Below, piece after piece: positions 4,259-5,108 of a stretch of 5,108 bases of DNA. The translations under genes were made by a program, and so were the position numbers. This stretch comes from an uncultured Oscillospiraceae bacterium (GTDB lineage Bacteria > Bacillota > Clostridia > Oscillospirales > Oscillospiraceae), in NCBI GenBank assembly GCA_900769835.1, contig CAAGIE010000039.1:1-5108 (forward strand), given 5' to 3'. How positions within the stretch are numbered: the first letter of the stretch is position 1; every line of letters starts with the position of its first letter. The notes beneath the pieces were generated by a model. The model saw nothing but the letters and a program-made list of their open reading frames with translations, was not told the origin of the DNA and did not search any database.

Positions 4259-4804
4259 ATGAAGACACTTTTGCATGTATGCTGCGCGCCCTGTGCCAAT
4301 CAGTGTGTGGAGGCGTTGCGCCAGGAGGATCTGGAGGTCACCGCTTTTTGGTATAACCCCAACATCCATCCCTTTACCGAATACCGTTCCCGCCGCAACT
4401 GCCTGCGGGAATATGCGGAAAAAGTGAATTTACCGTTGCTGGAAAAGAACGACTATGCACTGCGTCCTTTCGTGCGGGAAGTGGCAGAGGATATCGCCCA
4501 CCGTTGTGTCAAGTGCTACGAAATGCGGCTCTTTGAGACTGCGCGTCAGGCAAAGGAGGGCGGCTTTGACAGTTTTACTTCCTCTTTGTTTATCAGCCCC
4601 TACCAAAACCACGAACTGATGCGGCAGGTGGCAGAGCGGGCAGCCCAGACCTACGGTGTGGAATTTTTGTATCGGGATTTCCGTCCCTATTTCCGCGCAG
4701 GTCAGGAAAAGGCGCGGGAAATGGAAATGTATATCCAGAAGTACTGCGGCTGCGTGTTCTCAGAGGAAGAGCGTTACCTGAAAGCCAATAAGATCATTCC
4801 TTAA
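4259..4804 (+). CDS. queH: Epoxyqueuosine reductase QueH
   Basis: A 181-residue QueH (formerly DUF208), which reduces epoxyqueuosine to queuosine at tRNA position 34, the last step of the pathway. It is unrelated in sequence to the cobalamin-dependent QueG. Cysteine motifs seen: HVCCAPCANQC at residues 6-16 with adjacent C8 and C9, RCVKCYEMRL at 82-91, and KYCGCVFSEEERY at 161-173. YNPNIHPFTEYRSR (32-45) and TSSLFISPYQNH (107-118) are also typical. Adjacent cysteines plus a CxxC are the expected [4Fe-4S] ligands in the family. The ATG at 4259 is preceded by GAGGAG (4247-4252), 6 nt away; the open frame upstream contains the promoter and is not coding. The rRNA methyltransferase gene begins 10 bp after its stop, so they are likely an operon. 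Pathway partner queT is in the same window. Confidence 0.95.
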   Translation: MKTLLHVCCAPCANQCVEALRQEDLEVTAFWYNPNIHPFTEYRSRRNCLREYAEKVNLPLLEKNDYALRPFVREVAEDIAHRCVKCYEMRLFETARQAKEGGFDSFTSSLFISPYQNHELMRQVAERAAQTYGVEFLYRDFRPYFRAGQEKAREMEMYIQKYCGCVFSEEERYLKANKIIP

Positions 4805-4814
4805 CGGAGGTTGT

Positions 4815-5108
4815 ATGACAAAGTTTGAATTTGCGGCGCCCTGCCTGTTCGGCCTGGAGGGTCTTGCGGGTGATGAACTGCGCCGTCTGAATATAGAAAA
4901 TGTCCGTGTGGAGGATCGTCGGGTGCTCTTCTCGGGCGATGCCTATACCCTGGCAAAGGCCAACATCTGCCTGCGTACCGCAGAGCGGATCCATATTGTG
5001 CTGGCCCAGTTCCAGGCAAAGACCTTTGAAGAACTGTTTCAGGGCGTGTATCACGCCGCTTTGGAGGAGTTTATCCCCCGGGACGGCGCATTCCCCGTTA
5101 AGGGTAAG
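4815..5108 (+). CDS. THUMP-domain class I SAM-dependent RNA methyltransferase, N-terminal part (RlmL/YpsC family)
   Basis: First 98 codons of a gene running off the window. The translation begins MTKFEFAAPCLFGLEGLAGD, and NICLRTAERIHIVLAQFQAKTFEELFQGV at about residues 50-78 matches the N-terminal ferredoxin-like/THUMP region of Bacillus YpsC and E. coli RlmL, as I recall those sequences. These enzymes use S-adenosylmethionine to methylate 23S rRNA (m2G2445 for RlmL). They are often mis-annotated as N6-adenine DNA methylases. The methyltransferase domain lies beyond the window, so the catalytic motif cannot be checked. GGAGG at 4806-4810 precedes the ATG by 4 nt. It follows queH by 10 bp and probably shares its promoter. 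Confidence 0.88.
   Translation, partial: MTKFEFAAPCLFGLEGLAGDELRRLNIENVRVEDRRVLFSGDAYTLAKANICLRTAERIHIVLAQFQAKTFEELFQGVYHAALEEFIPRDGAFPVKGK

Noticed and set aside
1..5108. Defence, phage, transposon or CRISPR system
   Set aside because: All genes are recognised housekeeping or sporulation families. No transposase, integrase, direct-repeat array, toxin-antitoxin pair or other mobile mark was found on either strand.

Overview
The window reads as chromosomal core DNA from a spore-forming, low-to-moderate GC Firmicute, most likely a Clostridia member (Oscillospirales-like). The case rests on a spoIIP sporulation gene, strong GGAGG ribosome binding sites, near-consensus sigma-A promoters with 17-bp spacers, and a preQ1-I riboswitch ahead of a QueT-type ECF transporter gene. 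The lineage call is inference from gene content and composition. I see no mobile element, CRISPR array, tRNA or rRNA.

Layout. Positions 1-265 (minus) hold the N-terminus of peptide chain release factor 3 (prfC). Its 139-bp upstream gap carries a promoter, inverted repeats and a possible 7-codon leader peptide. Next is queT (405-911, minus), preceded by two consecutive terminator hairpins, a preQ1-I aptamer and a near-consensus promoter. Back to back with that promoter, a plus-strand promoter drives a lipid kinase gene and a Nudix hydrolase gene (1148-2508). This unit ends at a perfect 13-bp hairpin shared with the convergent spoIIP (2540-3529, minus). Upstream of spoIIP, beyond another hairpin, lies tadA (3593-4087, minus). 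A 171-bp divergent gap with two promoters separates tadA from queH (4259-4804, plus). Ten bases after queH starts a THUMP-type rRNA methyltransferase gene of the RlmL/YpsC family, cut by the window end.

How the genes relate. Three of them act on the wobble base (position 34) of tRNA anticodons. QueT imports a queuosine precursor, under feedback from preQ1. QueH carries out the last step, epoxyqueuosine to queuosine. TadA makes inosine 34. Together with RF3 and the rRNA methyltransferase, most of the window concerns translation. The lipid kinase/Nudix unit and spoIIP look like independent neighbours. No gene here is of an unknown family. The less ordinary signals are in the leaders: the doubled terminators of queT, the short UAG-ending ORF ahead of prfC, the near-leaderless tadA transcript, and the absence of an obvious promoter between the tadA/spoIIP hairpin and spoIIP.
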